A stretch of DNA of 64,000 nt from CAVZRC01 sp963777695 (GCA_963777695.1 CAVZRC010000003.1:3844001-3908000), one strand, 5' to 3'. Positions 9,496 to 19,226 are shown, counted from the first letter of the stretch. Numbers and translations are program-made. Notes: generated by a model from the sequence alone, not told the origin.

Positions 9496-9925
9496 CGGTC
9501 TACTCTCAGGGTACGTGGTTTCGAACGCCCCCGTCGTTCAACGAGAGTGCCCGTTAGTCTGTCAAAGCCCCGCACCGCTTCGCTTCGGGATCGGAGCGAC
9601 CCGACCAGACGAGTCCTCTATTTCTTCGGCCAGAGTATCGTTGCGACTTGGTCCTAACTGGCGCAAAGCGTATCATCACGATTTTCTGCTCTGCTCGACT
9701 AGATTCGCGCCTCTGATCGACGCCAGATGGCCGCGTCGTCTGTCTGAAGGGATTCGGGGCACGTTGCCAAGCATGCCGACAGGCCGTTTCGCGTCAGACA
9801 GGTTTCGACGTAAAGCACGATCAATCAGCGGGTTGATCGTGCTTTCGACGTCTGCATCGCGCGGGGCCAAAAAGGACCAGAACGATTCGGCCGAAGAAGC
9901 CCGTCGGCGCTCCGAACGCAACTTT
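9496..9925. other. Intergenic stretch with a strong hairpin
   Basis: About 430 bases between the start of the minus-strand barrel gene and the tandem repeat that follows the symporter gene. It should hold the barrel-gene promoter, though no clear -35/-10 pair stands out. A small plus-strand reading frame crosses it but has no ribosome site and no recognisable product. Confidence 0.4.
9812..9845 (-). terminator. 13-bp perfect hairpin downstream of the symporter gene
   Basis: A perfect 13-base stem (aaagcacgatcaa / ttgatcgtgcttt) with an 8-base loop, about 140 bases beyond the symporter stop on the minus strand and ending in TTT. It is a likely transcription terminator or mRNA-stabilising hairpin. 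Confidence 0.45.
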
Positions 9926-10035
9926 ATCAGCGGATCTTCTGTGGAATGGCGGTAAAGCCAATCGCGACGCCCAGGGCGCCATCAGCGGATCTTCTGTGGA
10001 ATGGCGGTAAAGCCAATCGCGACGCCCAGGGCGCC
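9926..10035. repeat. Perfect tandem duplication, 2 x 55 bp
   Basis: Bases 9926-9980 and 9981-10035 are identical. The inner copy contains the last 17 codons and the stop of the symporter gene; the outer copy is a second, untranslated version of the same gene end. Confidence 0.95.
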
Positions 10036-10839
10036 GAGCGTGGAGACGAGGCCATAAGCAACCACGGCGGTGACGGCCGGCGTATTCGCGAAGTTGCCCT
10101 GGGCGATCACCAGGGCGACGGCGACGTTCCGAGTCGCGGTCGTCAAGGCCAGCGCTTTCCGGGTCGTCACGCCTGGCCCCCCGCAGAGCCAGCCGATGCC
10201 GAGGCTGGCCAGTAAGAGCAGGCTCATCCCCATCCAAGCCTTGGTCCTGATCGCCGCCAGAGTTTCGAATTGAGTGGCGATGATCAGTGCGACCAGTGTC
10301 AGGAGCATCACGTTTGCGAACCGACTAACCGGTTTGACGATCCGTGCCGTCAATCGTGGCGCCCCGTGGCGAATGCCCAAACCCACCGCTAACGGGAGCA
10401 GTTGCGCGATTAGTAATGCCTTGATGATCGCCAGATAATTGATGTGGAACTCGAGCTCGGGCCCGATCGCGGCCAGGAACACACTCAGCAGGCCCGGCGA
10501 GAGCAACGCGGACAGCGCAGCCAGGATCAACATCATCCCGATCGCCGAGGGAATATCGCCTCGGGCGATTCCCGTGATGGGTGGACCGATCGGGGCCCCG
10601 GGACAAGCGGCGAGGATGAAGAACCCGACGAAGACCATCGGGTCGGCCCGGAAGACGTAAAGCAATCCGATCGTGAACCCAGGCACGATCATGTAGTTGG
10701 CGACCAGGCCTAGCACGAGCCGACGAGACGGTCGGGCAGAGGCCACAACCTCCTCGATTTCCACTTGCAGACCCATGGACAACATGATGGCTATGAGGGC
10801 CGTCACGTTGAGCACGGGGATCAGACTTGGAGTGTTCAT
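9982..10839 (-). CDS. Bile acid:sodium symporter family transporter
   Basis: A protein of 285 residues and very hydrophobic, with about nine to ten transmembrane segments, fitting the SBF/BASS fold. The conserved Pro/Gly-rich crossover AACPGAPIGPP is present in the first half, and TATRNVAVAL, typical of the second repeat, in the other half. Members move organic anions (bile acids, pyruvate, pantothenate and others) with Na+. ATG 10839 (MNTPSLIP) is preferred to an upstream in-frame start because the membrane segment begins there. The last codons and stop lie in the inner copy of a 55-bp tandem repeat. The substrate cannot be told from sequence. Confidence 0.85.
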   Translation of the reverse strand: MNTPSLIPVLNVTALIAIMLSMGLQVEIEEVVASARPSRRLVLGLVANYMIVPGFTIGLLYVFRADPMVFVGFFILAACPGAPIGPPITGIARGDIPSAIGMMLILAALSALLSPGLLSVFLAAIGPELEFHINYLAIIKALLIAQLLPLAVGLGIRHGAPRLTARIVKPVSRFANVMLLTLVALIIATQFETLAAIRTKAWMGMSLLLLASLGIGWLCGGPGVTTRKALALTTATRNVAVALVIAQGNFANTPAVTAVVAYGLVSTLGALGVAIGFTAIPQKIR

Positions 10840-10989
10840 GGCGATGTTGCCACGTCTTGATACGGCGTCTGGATGAAAAGGCGACACGATCTGCCGGGGG
10901 CAACTCCTGCGAATTCCGCATCAGGAGACATAGGGATCAGCGGCGGGCCGTTCCCTAGGCGACCGCAGCCCGGCGACTTGCGGCGAATC

Positions 10990-12348
10990 TCAACCGTAGA
11001 GGTTCCTGTTCAGGAACGCATTCCGGAACTTGCCGCGGGGATCGTGCTCCTTGATCAAGCCCTTGAAGTCGGCAAGCCTCGCATAGCGGGATCGCAGCCG
11101 GGCCGGTTCCATGGTGAACAGCTTTCCCCAGTGGGGACGGGCCTCGAACGGCTCCAACTCCTTCTCGATGATCGGCAGCAGTTCGCGGACCGAATCCCAT
11201 TCCGGCTTCCAGGTGAAATGGATCGCCAAGCTGGGCCGCTCGTAACACGGACTCATCCAGAATCGATCCGCATCGATCGTGCGCAATTCCGAGATGAACA
11301 GGTGGGAGCTGACCCGATCCGACAATCGCTCGACCGCGAGGATCGCCTCGACGGCGTGCTCGCGGGCGACGAAGTACTCGGCCTGCAACTCATCGCCGCG
11401 ACTCGGCGTGAACCCCATCCGGAAGTGGGGGAGCCGTTCGAACCAGGGGCCGGGTACGCCCATCTGCTCGGTGCAATTCTCGGCCGACAACTCGACGATT
11501 GGGTGGAGGTTCTTGGCCGCGAGCGTTGCGCCATAAAACTCGGACTTGGCGGCCGTTGCGTCCCCCTTGTCCGCGAGGCGCTTCACCCACACCTCATTGA
11601 TGCGACGCTTCCGCCAGTCCGTGAAGAGGCTCACGCTGTAGCCGCTCGACATGATGCTCTCGAAGTGGTCGATCAGTTGACTCATCGGCAGGTTCTCGTA
11701 GACGTCCTGCCTCATCATGAAGGCCGGCTGCATGTCGAGCGTGATCGTAGTCACCACCCCGAGCGCACCAAGGTTCACGACGGCCCCGAGGAATCTGTCG
11801 CCATCCTTGTCGCGCGAGAGCGTCAGGACGTCCCCATCGGCCGTGACGAGTTCCAGGGCCGAGACCGCCGTCGGCAGGTTCCCGTTCTTGATGCCGGATC
11901 CATGGGTCGCGGTGGCACAGGCACCGACGACGGAGATATGGGGAAGCGAGGCGAGGTTGTGCAGTGCGAAGCCCTTTTCGTGGAGATAGGGGCACAACTG
12001 GCCGTAGCTGATGCCGGCTTCGATCGTCACGGTGCGCGCCTTCGCGTCCAGCTCGACTACCCGATCCATCGGCCTGAGCGAGACGAGCGCCCGGGTGCTG
12101 TCGGCGATGTCGTTGAAACAGTGGCGCGTGCCGAGCACCTTGAGGGAATCGTGTTCCTTGACGAACTTCCGGACCTGTTCGGCCGAGGAGAGCGTATGGA
12201 AGTTGTCCGTGCTGTATCGGTGGTTGCCGGCCCAGTTCGTGAGCGGGCCATTCGAATCGGGGCCATCGTGCGCACCGCCGAAGAGCCGCGACCCGCAGAA
12301 TCCACCCAGGCCCGCGGCCGATAGTTTGAGAAAAATCCTTTTGGTCAT
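10990..12348 (-). CDS. FAD-linked oxidase, alditol/arabinono-lactone oxidase type
   Basis: A protein of 452 residues of the VAO/PCMH flavoprotein family: an N-terminal FAD-binding domain (about residues 35-210) with VLGTRHCFND and ATATHGSG, and a C-terminal D-arabinono-1,4-lactone oxidase-like domain ending in RPHWGK and the NRNLYG tail. Such enzymes oxidise polyols or aldonolactones with O2, giving H2O2. The first 25 residues (KRIFLKLSAAGLGGFCG) resemble a Tat or hydrophobic export signal, so export is possible. The gene is intact. A MITE-like hairpin lies between it and the PEPCK gene upstream. Alditol oxidase is the best guess; the substrate is not certain. Confidence 0.85.
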   Translation of the reverse strand: MTKRIFLKLSAAGLGGFCGSRLFGGAHDGPDSNGPLTNWAGNHRYSTDNFHTLSSAEQVRKFVKEHDSLKVLGTRHCFNDIADSTRALVSLRPMDRVVELDAKARTVTIEAGISYGQLCPYLHEKGFALHNLASLPHISVVGACATATHGSGIKNGNLPTAVSALELVTADGDVLTLSRDKDGDRFLGAVVNLGALGVVTTITLDMQPAFMMRQDVYENLPMSQLIDHFESIMSSGYSVSLFTDWRKRRINEVWVKRLADKGDATAAKSEFYGATLAAKNLHPIVELSAENCTEQMGVPGPWFERLPHFRMGFTPSRGDELQAEYFVAREHAVEAILAVERLSDRVSSHLFISELRTIDADRFWMSPCYERPSLAIHFTWKPEWDSVRELLPIIEKELEPFEARPHWGKLFTMEPARLRSRYARLADFKGLIKEHDPRGKFRNAFLNRNLYG

Positions 12349-12375
12349 GGTTGAGGAGCCCCCCTCCGCAGATTC

Positions 12376-12437
12376 GTAGTGTGGGTGAAACCCACTTCAT
12401 GAGCATCAACAAGATCGGTGGGTTTCACCCACCCTAC
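12376..12437. repeat. MITE-like hairpin, gtgggtgaaaccca family
   Basis: Inverted arms (gtagtgtgggtgaaacccac and gtgggtttcacccaccctac) around a 22-base loop. The same arms occur at 20008-20072 within a larger element, so this is a dispersed family. Here it sits between the oxidase and PEPCK genes, where it could also act as a terminator. Confidence 0.8.
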
Positions 12438-12449
12438 AGGGACAGGTAC

Positions 12450-14326
12450 TTAAAGCCGACAGATCAGGAGCTCTCGTTCGTAGACCATCTCCGGCGGCAG
12501 GCGGTCGTGGAGCTCGATGAAGAGCTCCTCGTGCCCGAGCACTTCGAGTCGCCAGGCGCCTCGGTCGAAGGCTTGCAATTGCTCGAACTTCTCCCTTGAG
12601 AACTCGAGACCGGTCCAGTCGATGTCCTCGTAGCGTGGCATCCAGCCGATCGGCGTCTCCTTGCCGTGGCCACGTCCGCGCACGCGGTCGACGATCCACT
12701 TCAGCACGCGCATGTTCTCGCGGAAACCCGGCCAGATGAACGCGCCTTCGGCGTCCTTCCGGAACCAGTTCACGTGGAAGATGCGGGGCGCTCCGAGAGA
12801 GAGCGTTGCATCCGGATCCAATGCCGGAAGTAATCGCCCATGTGGTAGCCGCAGAACGGGAGCATCGCCATCGGGTCGCGCCGGACCGTGCCGATGACGC
12901 CGGCCGCGGCCGCCGTCATCTCCGAGCCGACGGTGGCCCCGATGTACACGCCCGTGCTCCAGTTGAACGCCTGGTGGACCAGCGGCATCGTCGTGGCCCG
13001 CCGGCCGCCGAAGATGATCGCGCTGATCGGCACGCCCTCCGGGTCTTCCCAGGCCGGGTCGATCGTCGGGCATTGCGAGGCCGGGGCGGTGAATCGCGAG
13101 TTCGGGTGTGCGGCCTTCGCCCCCGTCTCCGCGGCGATCCGAGGCGTCCAGCGATTCCCCTGCCAGTCGAGGCACTCGCCGGGCGGCTCGTCGGTCATGC
13201 CCTCCCACCACACGCCGCCCTCGGGCGTGAGCGCGACGTTCGTGAAGATGGTGTTCCGCGACAACGTGGCCATCGCGTTCGGGTTCGTCTTCCACGACGT
13301 CCCCGGCGCGACGCCGAAGAAGCCGGTCTCGGGGTTGATCGCCCTCAAGCCGCCCTCGGCGTCGGGCTTGAGCCAGGCGATGTCGTCGCCCACGGTCCAG
13401 ACCTTCCACCCCTCGAACCCGGTCGGGGGGACCAGCATGGCGAAGTTCGTCTTGCCGCAGGCGGACGGGAACGCGGCCGTGACATAAGTCTTCTCGCCAT
13501 TCGGGTCCTCGATCCCCAGGATCAGCATGTGCTCGGCCATCCAGCCCTCGTCGCGCGCGATGTTCGAGGCGATCCGAAGCGCGAAGCACTTCTTGCCGAG
13601 CAGCGCGTTGCCGCCATAGCCCGAGCCGTACGACCAGATCTCGCGCGTCTCCGGGAAGTGGACGACGTACTTCTCCGGGTTGCACGGCCAGGGGACGTCC
13701 GGCCGTCCGGGCAACGAGCAGGGCGCCGACGGTGTGCATGCACGGCACGACGCGCTTGCCGTCCTTGTCGATCTCGGCCAGGACGGGCAGGCCGATGCGG
13801 GCCATGATCCGCATGTTGACGACGACGTAGGGCGAGTCGGTGAGCTGGACGCCGATCTGCGACACCGGCGCAGCCGACCGGCCCCATGCTGAACGGCAGC
13901 ACGAACATCGTCCGCCCGCGCATCGAGCCGTTGAACAGCTCCTTCAGCCGGCGTCGCATCTTGAAGGGATCTTCCCAGTTGTTGGTCGGCCCCGCCGCCT
14001 CCCTCGAGAGCGAGCAGATGAAGGTGCGGTCCTCCACCCGGGCGACGTCGCTGGCATCGGAGCGCGCGTAGTAGCAGCCCGGCCATAGATCCTGGTTGAG
14101 CCTGATGAGAGTCCCACCCTCGATCATCCCCGCACAGAGCCCGTCGTATTCGTCCTGCGAGCCGTCCACCCAGTGGATGGCCGCGGGTAGCGTGAGCCGG
14201 GCCATTTTATCGACCCACTTGAGGAGGTGGTTGTTCTTGCTCAGCGGGATCGCAGGGTCTCGACCATTCCGCGCCGGGACCGGCCTCCTTCGCGGCGGAC
14301 GCGCCGTTAGACTGAGGGATTCTCAT
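12450..14326 (-). CDS. pckG: Phosphoenolpyruvate carboxykinase (GTP), multiply frameshifted
   Basis: Converts oxaloacetate and GTP to PEP, CO2 and GDP (gluconeogenesis/anaplerosis). Joined across frames it spans about 620 codons, the normal family length. Clear motifs are DVARVEDRTFICS, the nucleotide/PEP loop FPSACGKTNFAML, VGDDIAWLK, CGYHMGDYFRHW and IFHVNWFRKD. The reading frame changes near 13871 (extra base), near 13715 (extra base) and near 12790 (missing base), with a probable fourth change near 14245 in the first 30 codons. Each one-base correction restores conserved sequence on both sides. The start ATG at 14326 has GGAAGGA upstream. Broken as given; a key enzyme with this many indels points to sequence error, though decay is not excluded. 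Confidence 0.85.
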
Positions 14327-14604
14327 GCGGAGTTCCTTCCCTTCATCAGGTCGATCTCGACAGGGTCTTCGTTGATCGCGCGTGGCCGATCGGGGGGATC
14401 GTCAATCATGGCCCACCCGATGGTCAGCATGACGAGCGGCGACGGGAACGTCCAGATCAGCGCGACCCGACGGTCGTCAACCGTGGCGGATCCCGGGCGC
14501 CGATCTCGATCATCGTCCGCTCCCTCGAAGCTCGAGCCGCGGTTCGAGACTTGCTTTCCACCCGGGATCGCCTTCTGATAGTCTGAACAGTGGAGGGTCG
14601 CACC

Positions 14605-15244
14605 ATGCCGAGGAGGAATCGCGTCACGCCCCATGGTGATATCGTCGCCATGCGGGATCGTGGCACGATGATGGGCAATCGAGGCATCCTGCACGATGCC
14701 GAGGGCCGCATCCGCAGGCCCTGGCAGGTGAAGCGTTGGCTCCTGTGCGTCCTCGAGTTCCGGGGACGATATCGGACGGTCATGACCCCGAACCGTTACA
14801 CCGAGCTCTTCTTCCTCGACGAGGCCACGGGCCTGGCCGCCGGCCATCGCCCTTGCGCCGAATGCCGGCGCCGACGATTTCTGGCCTACCGGGGCGCCTT
14901 TGCGGCCGGGAACCGCCAGGTCATCGGACCCGGGCCGCTCCGGGCCGACGCGATCGACGCGCGACTGCACGCCGAACGGGTCGGGCCCGATCGGTCGAAG
15001 CGCACCCATCGGGCGAACTTCGACGACCTCCCGGACGGTGTGTTCGTCGACCTCGGCGAGCCGGCCGAGGGCGCCTGCCTGGTCTGGGGCGACTCACTGT
15101 TCTACTGGTCGCCGGGCGGCTATCGGGAAGCGCCGGCGCAGGCCGAGCGGAGAGGTCGTGACCGTCCTCACGCCCGGATCGACAGTTGGCGCGATCCGGG
15201 CGGGTTACGTGCCCGAGGTCCATCCCTCGGCACGGATACCGTGA
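14605..15244 (+). CDS. Conserved protein of unknown function with HRPCAECRR motif (frameshifted)
   Basis: About 212 residues when joined. It matches a widespread uncharacterised family that I know only as hypothetical: MPRRNRVTPxG start, GNRGILHDxEGRIRRPWQ, an FRGRYRTVM strand, the invariant-looking HRPCAECRR pair of cysteines, LHAERxGPDRSKRTHR, and the C-terminal VTVLTPGSTV...AGYVPEVHPSA. The frame shifts by one extra base between about 15138 and 15150; without correction the last 30 family residues are lost. ATG 14605 follows a GGAGGG site. It is divergent from PEPCK. The Cys/His motif could bind metal; no function is assigned. Confidence 0.65.
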
Positions 15245-15443
15245 GAATTGGCGGCCCGAGCAAGCCGCCCATGATCCGAACAGACTTGGCCGTGTCTAGC
15301 AATCTTGAATCACGCATGCTTTCAAGCGAAATCGCCTTGCCTGAGTCGCCCATATTGCGATTGTTCTCGGAAAATCGCCGGTTCCCGGCCGCAAACGCCA
15401 CCAACCGTATGAGCACTTGAGAATTGCCAGACGGGGCCTGGTG

Positions 15444-16261
15444 TCACTCGGCCCAGGACGCGAGAGAAGGCCATCCTCGCCGGACCCAGCGAGCCAGGAG
15501 CTGCGACCGGCTCTGGACGCCGAAGTGCCGATAGATGGTTTTCGTGTAGTCGTTCACGGTGTAGATGCTCAGGCCCAATTTGGCGGCGATTTGTTTGTCT
15601 CCGTCGCCTTCCAGAATGCAGGCCAGCACCCGACGCACCGAGGGCGGGAGGGCCATCGGGGTCGGCTCGGCGACCCGCGCCAGCGGACCTCCGATCATCG
15701 GCGTCAATGCGGATTGCACCTCGCGGACGAGCGAGCGGTCCCTCGCCGTGAAGTCGCGTCTGCGGTCTGCCCTCTGCAACTGGAGGGCGCTGAATTATCG
15801 CCATTGCCCTCGGGCAACGACCGGTAGCACCAGAGGGCATGATCGACTCCGAGGGGCCGATGGACGAGCTGGAAGCTCGTCGAGGATTCCCACTTCTCAT
15901 GCTCCAGGCTCTCGCGGGCCGTGACGCAGATGCCGTGGTCTGACCCGAGCCTCTGGAAATAGTGACTCAGGGCATCATAGATGCCCGGGTTGCCCTCAAC
16001 CCTCGTATAGACCTCAATCTGGGCGGCGCGGTCGAAGCCGTCCTCATACCCGCAGTCGGTGAAGCCGAGGTCTCGCGGCCGCCCGGAGAGGATTCCCCCC
16101 GTTTCGCCGCAAAAGCCGAGATCGGCGTCAACCAGGATGGACAATCTCCCGAGGAGATGACGACGCCAAAGGGTCTGCTCATCGCCGAGCTCGCGGCATT
16201 CTCCCACCAGCAGGACGATCTCGCGCCAATCCTGCGCCCGAAGACGGATCGACTTCGCCAT
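15444..16261 (-). CDS. LuxR-type HTH transcriptional regulator (frameshifted)
   Basis: About 272 residues when joined. The N-terminal sensory domain (about 1-200) is of the kind common beside planctomycete LuxR regulators, and the C-terminal LuxR helix-turn-helix reads RVLACILEGDGDKQIAAKLGLS followed by VNDYTKTIYRHFGVQSRSQLLAR. The frame changes near 15790 (one base missing): the first part runs to GNGDNSA and the second resumes at LQLQRADRRRDFTARDR. ATG 16261 has AAAAAAGGAG about 12 bases upstream. The ribosome site and first codons are duplicated further upstream. The signal sensed is unknown. Confidence 0.7.
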
Positions 16262-16433
16262 GAGATCAAATGCTCCTTTTTTCACCAACCCCCTAAAGCG
16301 GCGGAGCCGCAAGAAGACGACGCAGAGCGTCGATGACGGCATTCCCACGGAGGACCGTGGGAACGAGTTGACGCCCGAAGATGGATTGACTTCGCTCTGA
16401 GATCAAATGCTCCTTTTTTCACCAACCCCCTAA
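16235..16433. repeat. Direct repeat of the LuxR-gene 5' end around a palindrome
   Basis: Bases 16235-16296 and 16372-16433 match over 62 bases with few differences and include the ribosome site and first codons of the regulator. The outer copy has CTG where the start complement CAT would be, so it cannot start translation. Between them lies a perfect 9-bp hairpin (ttcccacgg agga ccgtgggaa, 16342-16363), of a kind often dispersed in bacterial genomes. The remaining 220 bases up to 16657 hold no gene. Confidence 0.8.
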
Positions 16434-16656
16434 TTCTAGGGGATGCGTCCGGATGTATGCAAGTTGAGACTATCCTTCTCGCCACGGCCACTCGCTTGAA
16501 CTCGTGCTGCGGCGTACCCGTCCGCGCATCCGGCCTTTGTGATGAGGGGGTCGCGCGGGAATGTCTGGCCGCCGAGTCACCTCGCCACGTGGCAGATACG
16601 ACTCCGGTCATTCGCATGCTAGGTTCAATCTGTTAACCGAGAAGGAGCCAACGACC

Positions 16657-17217
16657 ATGCTCAGCATCCGCTCGCGTCTCATCGTGCCCGCGATCCTCGG
16701 CCTCACGCTGGCCATAGCCGGCCCAGCCAAGGCCGACATCCTCTACACCTGGAGCGACGACTCGAACAGCGGCACCACCGGGTCATTCACCGCCAACTCC
16801 TCCGTGCTCGCGACCGGCGTGATCATGCCGACGGATGTCCTCTCCTACTCGTTCACTGACCCGTTCCAGACGTTCAGCAACACCGACCCCAACGTCCGTC
16901 TCATCGCGCCGATCCCCGGCGATGGTCTGCTCATCTCCCAGACCACCGGCCAGTTCCTCGACGGCGGCGTCGGCGATTTCGGGATGAGCGATTCGTCAAC
17001 GGGGCTGCAGCTCCACTTCTTCGCGAATGCCGCCTCGAATAACGTCAACGGTGGCGTTTGGATAGATGAGCGAGGTCACGGCAACCTGGGACATTGGGTG
17101 GTCCAAATCTCATCTGTGCCCGAGCCGGCGAGTCTTGCGATGCTCGGCTTCGGGTCGGCCGTCGTTGTGGGCTACACCCGCCGTCGCAAGGTGAAGCCGT
17201 CGGCGAACGCCGCCTGA
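16657..17217 (+). CDS. PEP-CTERM sorting domain protein
   Basis: A protein of 186 residues with an N-terminal signal peptide (cleaved near GPAKA) and a C-terminal PEP-CTERM tripartite signal: VPEPASLAML, a hydrophobic helix, then RRRK. Such proteins are exported, processed by an exosortase and end up at the surface or in extracellular matrix. The middle is a beta-rich domain without known motifs. The start follows GAGAAGGAGCC. It begins DILYTW, like the PEP-CTERM protein at 56123-56722 (DIVYTW), suggesting the two are distant paralogues. Confidence 0.85.
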   Translation: MLSIRSRLIVPAILGLTLAIAGPAKADILYTWSDDSNSGTTGSFTANSSVLATGVIMPTDVLSYSFTDPFQTFSNTDPNVRLIAPIPGDGLLISQTTGQFLDGGVGDFGMSDSSTGLQLHFFANAASNNVNGGVWIDERGHGNLGHWVVQISSVPEPASLAMLGFGSAVVVGYTRRRKVKPSANAA

Positions 17218-17553
17218 TCTCGCGTCGCGGCGGACACGGCCGCCTTGGGCGATTTCTAGTACAGCTCGTCGCCATCGAGGGCGGCCGGGCTGATGCAGTT
17301 GCCTCGTCGGTATGCCGGCTGGATCGGCTTCCAGACGGCGGGCGAGCAGGAAGCCGTGTGGCCGCTCAGGGCGGTCCTGGTCAACCGGGTGCTGGCCCTT
17401 CGCGGAGAAAGAGTGCTCTATCTCCTCGTCGGCGCGACCCCGAGCGAGGAGCATGCGGCAAGAGTCGGCTGGGCGATCAGGCAGACCTGGCAGATGCGGA
17501 CGGCATCTTCACGGGGTCGGTCCCGCTGGTGATTGCCAAGATCATTGCCGGGA
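17218..17553. other. Intergenic, no firm gene
   Basis: About 335 bases between a plus-strand PEP-CTERM gene and a small minus-strand gene. A plus-strand frame at 17293-17532 could encode 79 residues, but it has no good ribosome site and no recognisable sequence, so it is not called. Confidence 0.35.
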
Positions 17554-17751
17554 TCACTTTTCTTCGGGAACGTCGCCAGGGTGAAGTTTGGCGTGCTGCT
17601 GGTAGCTGTCGCCCGGCGAGTCATTCTGCACCAGAGTCGGCTTCTTGCCCGGCTGCGGCGTTTCGCTGGCATCGGGAACGACCGCTTCGCCGTGCTTTTT
17701 CTTCTCGTCCTGGACCTTCTTGTCGTGCGCCACGTTTCTCGGGTCTGCCAT
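17554..17751 (-). CDS. Small charged hypothetical protein
   Basis: A protein of 65 residues, very hydrophilic (Lys, Asp, Glu and Pro rich) with no signal or membrane segment and predicted disorder. ATG 17751 follows TTGAGGGAC at a good distance, which is the main support. I do not recognise a family. It could be a small stress or structural protein; that is speculation. Confidence 0.45.
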   Translation of the reverse strand: MADPRNVAHDKKVQDEKKKHGEAVVPDASETPQPGKKPTLVQNDSPGDSYQQHAKLHPGDVPEEK

Positions 17752-17904
17752 GATGTCCCTCAAGGAATGTTCCTCGCCCGAATCTCAGATGCTGAGAAAA
17801 TCCGGGCCAGGCGTTCTCTGGCATGCACGAATCATGCCGGGGACCAGTCCCCGGCGACCTACGGGGCGCAAGGGCCGCGGTCACAACGGCGCTTCGACGG
17901 GCGT

Positions 17905-18324
17905 TCAGTCGCCTTCCAACAAGGGCTTGCCGATCTCCCAGTGGTGCCCGAACGGATCGACGATCCGGCCCAGGCGCCAACCATATCGGTCGTCAACCGG
18001 CCAAACCACCGCGGCCCCCGCCGCGACGGCCCGATCGAATGCGGAATCCGGATCGTCCACGATCATCACCATCCTCACGGAACCGCCGCCGAGGGATTCG
18101 GGGCTGAAGTTCTGGTGCTCCGGCGACTCGTCGGCGACCCAGAATTCGGCCGCCCCCACCGACAGCCGGGCGACCACCGCGCCGCCCTCGTCATCGAGGC
18201 GGAACAGCTCGCCGGCTCCGAATGCCGCCTTGTAGAATGCGACCGCTCGCGCCCCGCCCCGAACCGATAGCACCGGGGCGATCGAGGTCTTCGGATCGCA
18301 GAGGCCCTCCGAATCCTGACTCAT
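17905..18324 (-). CDS. VOC family (glyoxalase/PhnB-like) protein
   Basis: A protein of 139 residues with one vicinal-oxygen-chelate fold made of two beta-alpha-beta-beta-beta modules: IAPVLSVRGGARAVAFYKAAFG at the start and DRYGWRLGRIVDPFGHHWEIG at the end. The closing DPFGHHWEI is typical of PhnB-like and YdfO-like members, which bind a metal and act as lyases, dioxygenases or resistance proteins. ATG 18324 follows GAGAGGAGA. Substrate unknown. It is next to a degraded zone but is itself intact. Confidence 0.8.
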   Translation of the reverse strand: MSQDSEGLCDPKTSIAPVLSVRGGARAVAFYKAAFGAGELFRLDDEGGAVVARLSVGAAEFWVADESPEHQNFSPESLGGGSVRMVMIVDDPDSAFDRAVAAGAAVVWPVDDRYGWRLGRIVDPFGHHWEIGKPLLEGD

Positions 18325-18767
18325 TGAAAATCTCCTCTCTCGCCGGCTTCGATGGCGGTTCCTTGGCATCCATCATACCTCCACATCGCCGGCTGCTCCA
18401 GGCGGCCATCGTCGCCCCGGGGCGCAGGCGAGAAGAGAGGATGTGCATCCCCCCGCGGGCCTAACGCATTCGTACTCGTTCGACGAAAGCGGCGATTCTA
18501 GCTGCCTTTGGGGATGATCGCTTGCAATTCTGATCGGAGAGTTCCCTTTTCTTGAAACTGTTTTCCGCCTCGACAGCACTTTCTTCATCGAGATCGTCAA
18601 TTCGTCTATAGAAGGGACTGGACGACCGCGCTTAATCTGACTCATCTACTTTGACACCGAGCCGGTCACGTCGTCGCGATCATCCTCTCAGGGCCGCGCC
18701 GCGGGACCGGCGAATACCTTCCGATCCTGTTGCCCTCCTGCAAACCCCACAACCAGAGTCTACGACT

Positions 18768-19226
18768 ATCGACTTTTTGATCCTCACACCGCTCCAAGAA
18801 GAGCGCGACGCGGTCGGTCCTCCGCCGCCTAAGGGACTATCGCAAGGTACCACCGTCCGAGCAAGATATCCGCGTGTACTACCGATCGGACTTGCTCGCG
18901 ACTTTCTCGGACGGATCGACGACGACCTACAGGGTGGTGACGGCTCCGCTACTCGGAATGGACCGCGTCGAGGCTGCGAACGCCACGGGGGACGCCATCC
19001 ACCGGTGGCGGCCTCGATTCGTTCTCCTCGTCGGTATCGCTGGCGGGCTAGCCAAGGCAGGGGTCAGCCTTGGAGACGTCTTGGTCTCCGAGCGAAGGGC
19101 TCGAAAGACGTTAAGGAATGGCGTGCCTATGCCTGCGATGTTGCCGCCTCATATACAGTCGCACGGCTGCGGAGTGGGCCGGTTTCAGTAAAACCAAGAT
19201 CGCAGGCGACCGCGACCCTTCGATAG
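18768..19226 (+). pseudogene. Decayed nucleoside phosphorylase-like (MTA/SAH nucleosidase-like) gene
   Basis: A frame with FLILTPLQEERDAV, then after a one-base shift near 18824 YYRSDLLATFSDGST, VTAPLLGMDRVEAANATGDAI and LLVGIAGGLAKAGVSLGDVLVSE, which are the N-terminal motifs of the PNP/UDP-phosphorylase superfamily. Sequence after DVLVSE jumps to KEWRAYACDVAASYTVARLRSGP in another frame, resembling the C-terminal end of the same kind of protein, so the middle of the gene appears deleted. No complete active site remains. Relatives with this N-terminus often form part of bacterial conflict-related proteins; that connection is only inference. Confidence 0.6.

Noticed and set aside
9515..9955. 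Plus-strand frame of 146 codons
   Set aside because: Crosses a hairpin and the end of the tandem repeat; no ribosome site, no family.
17293..17532. Plus-strand frame of 79 codons
   Set aside because: No ribosome site and no recognisable sequence.
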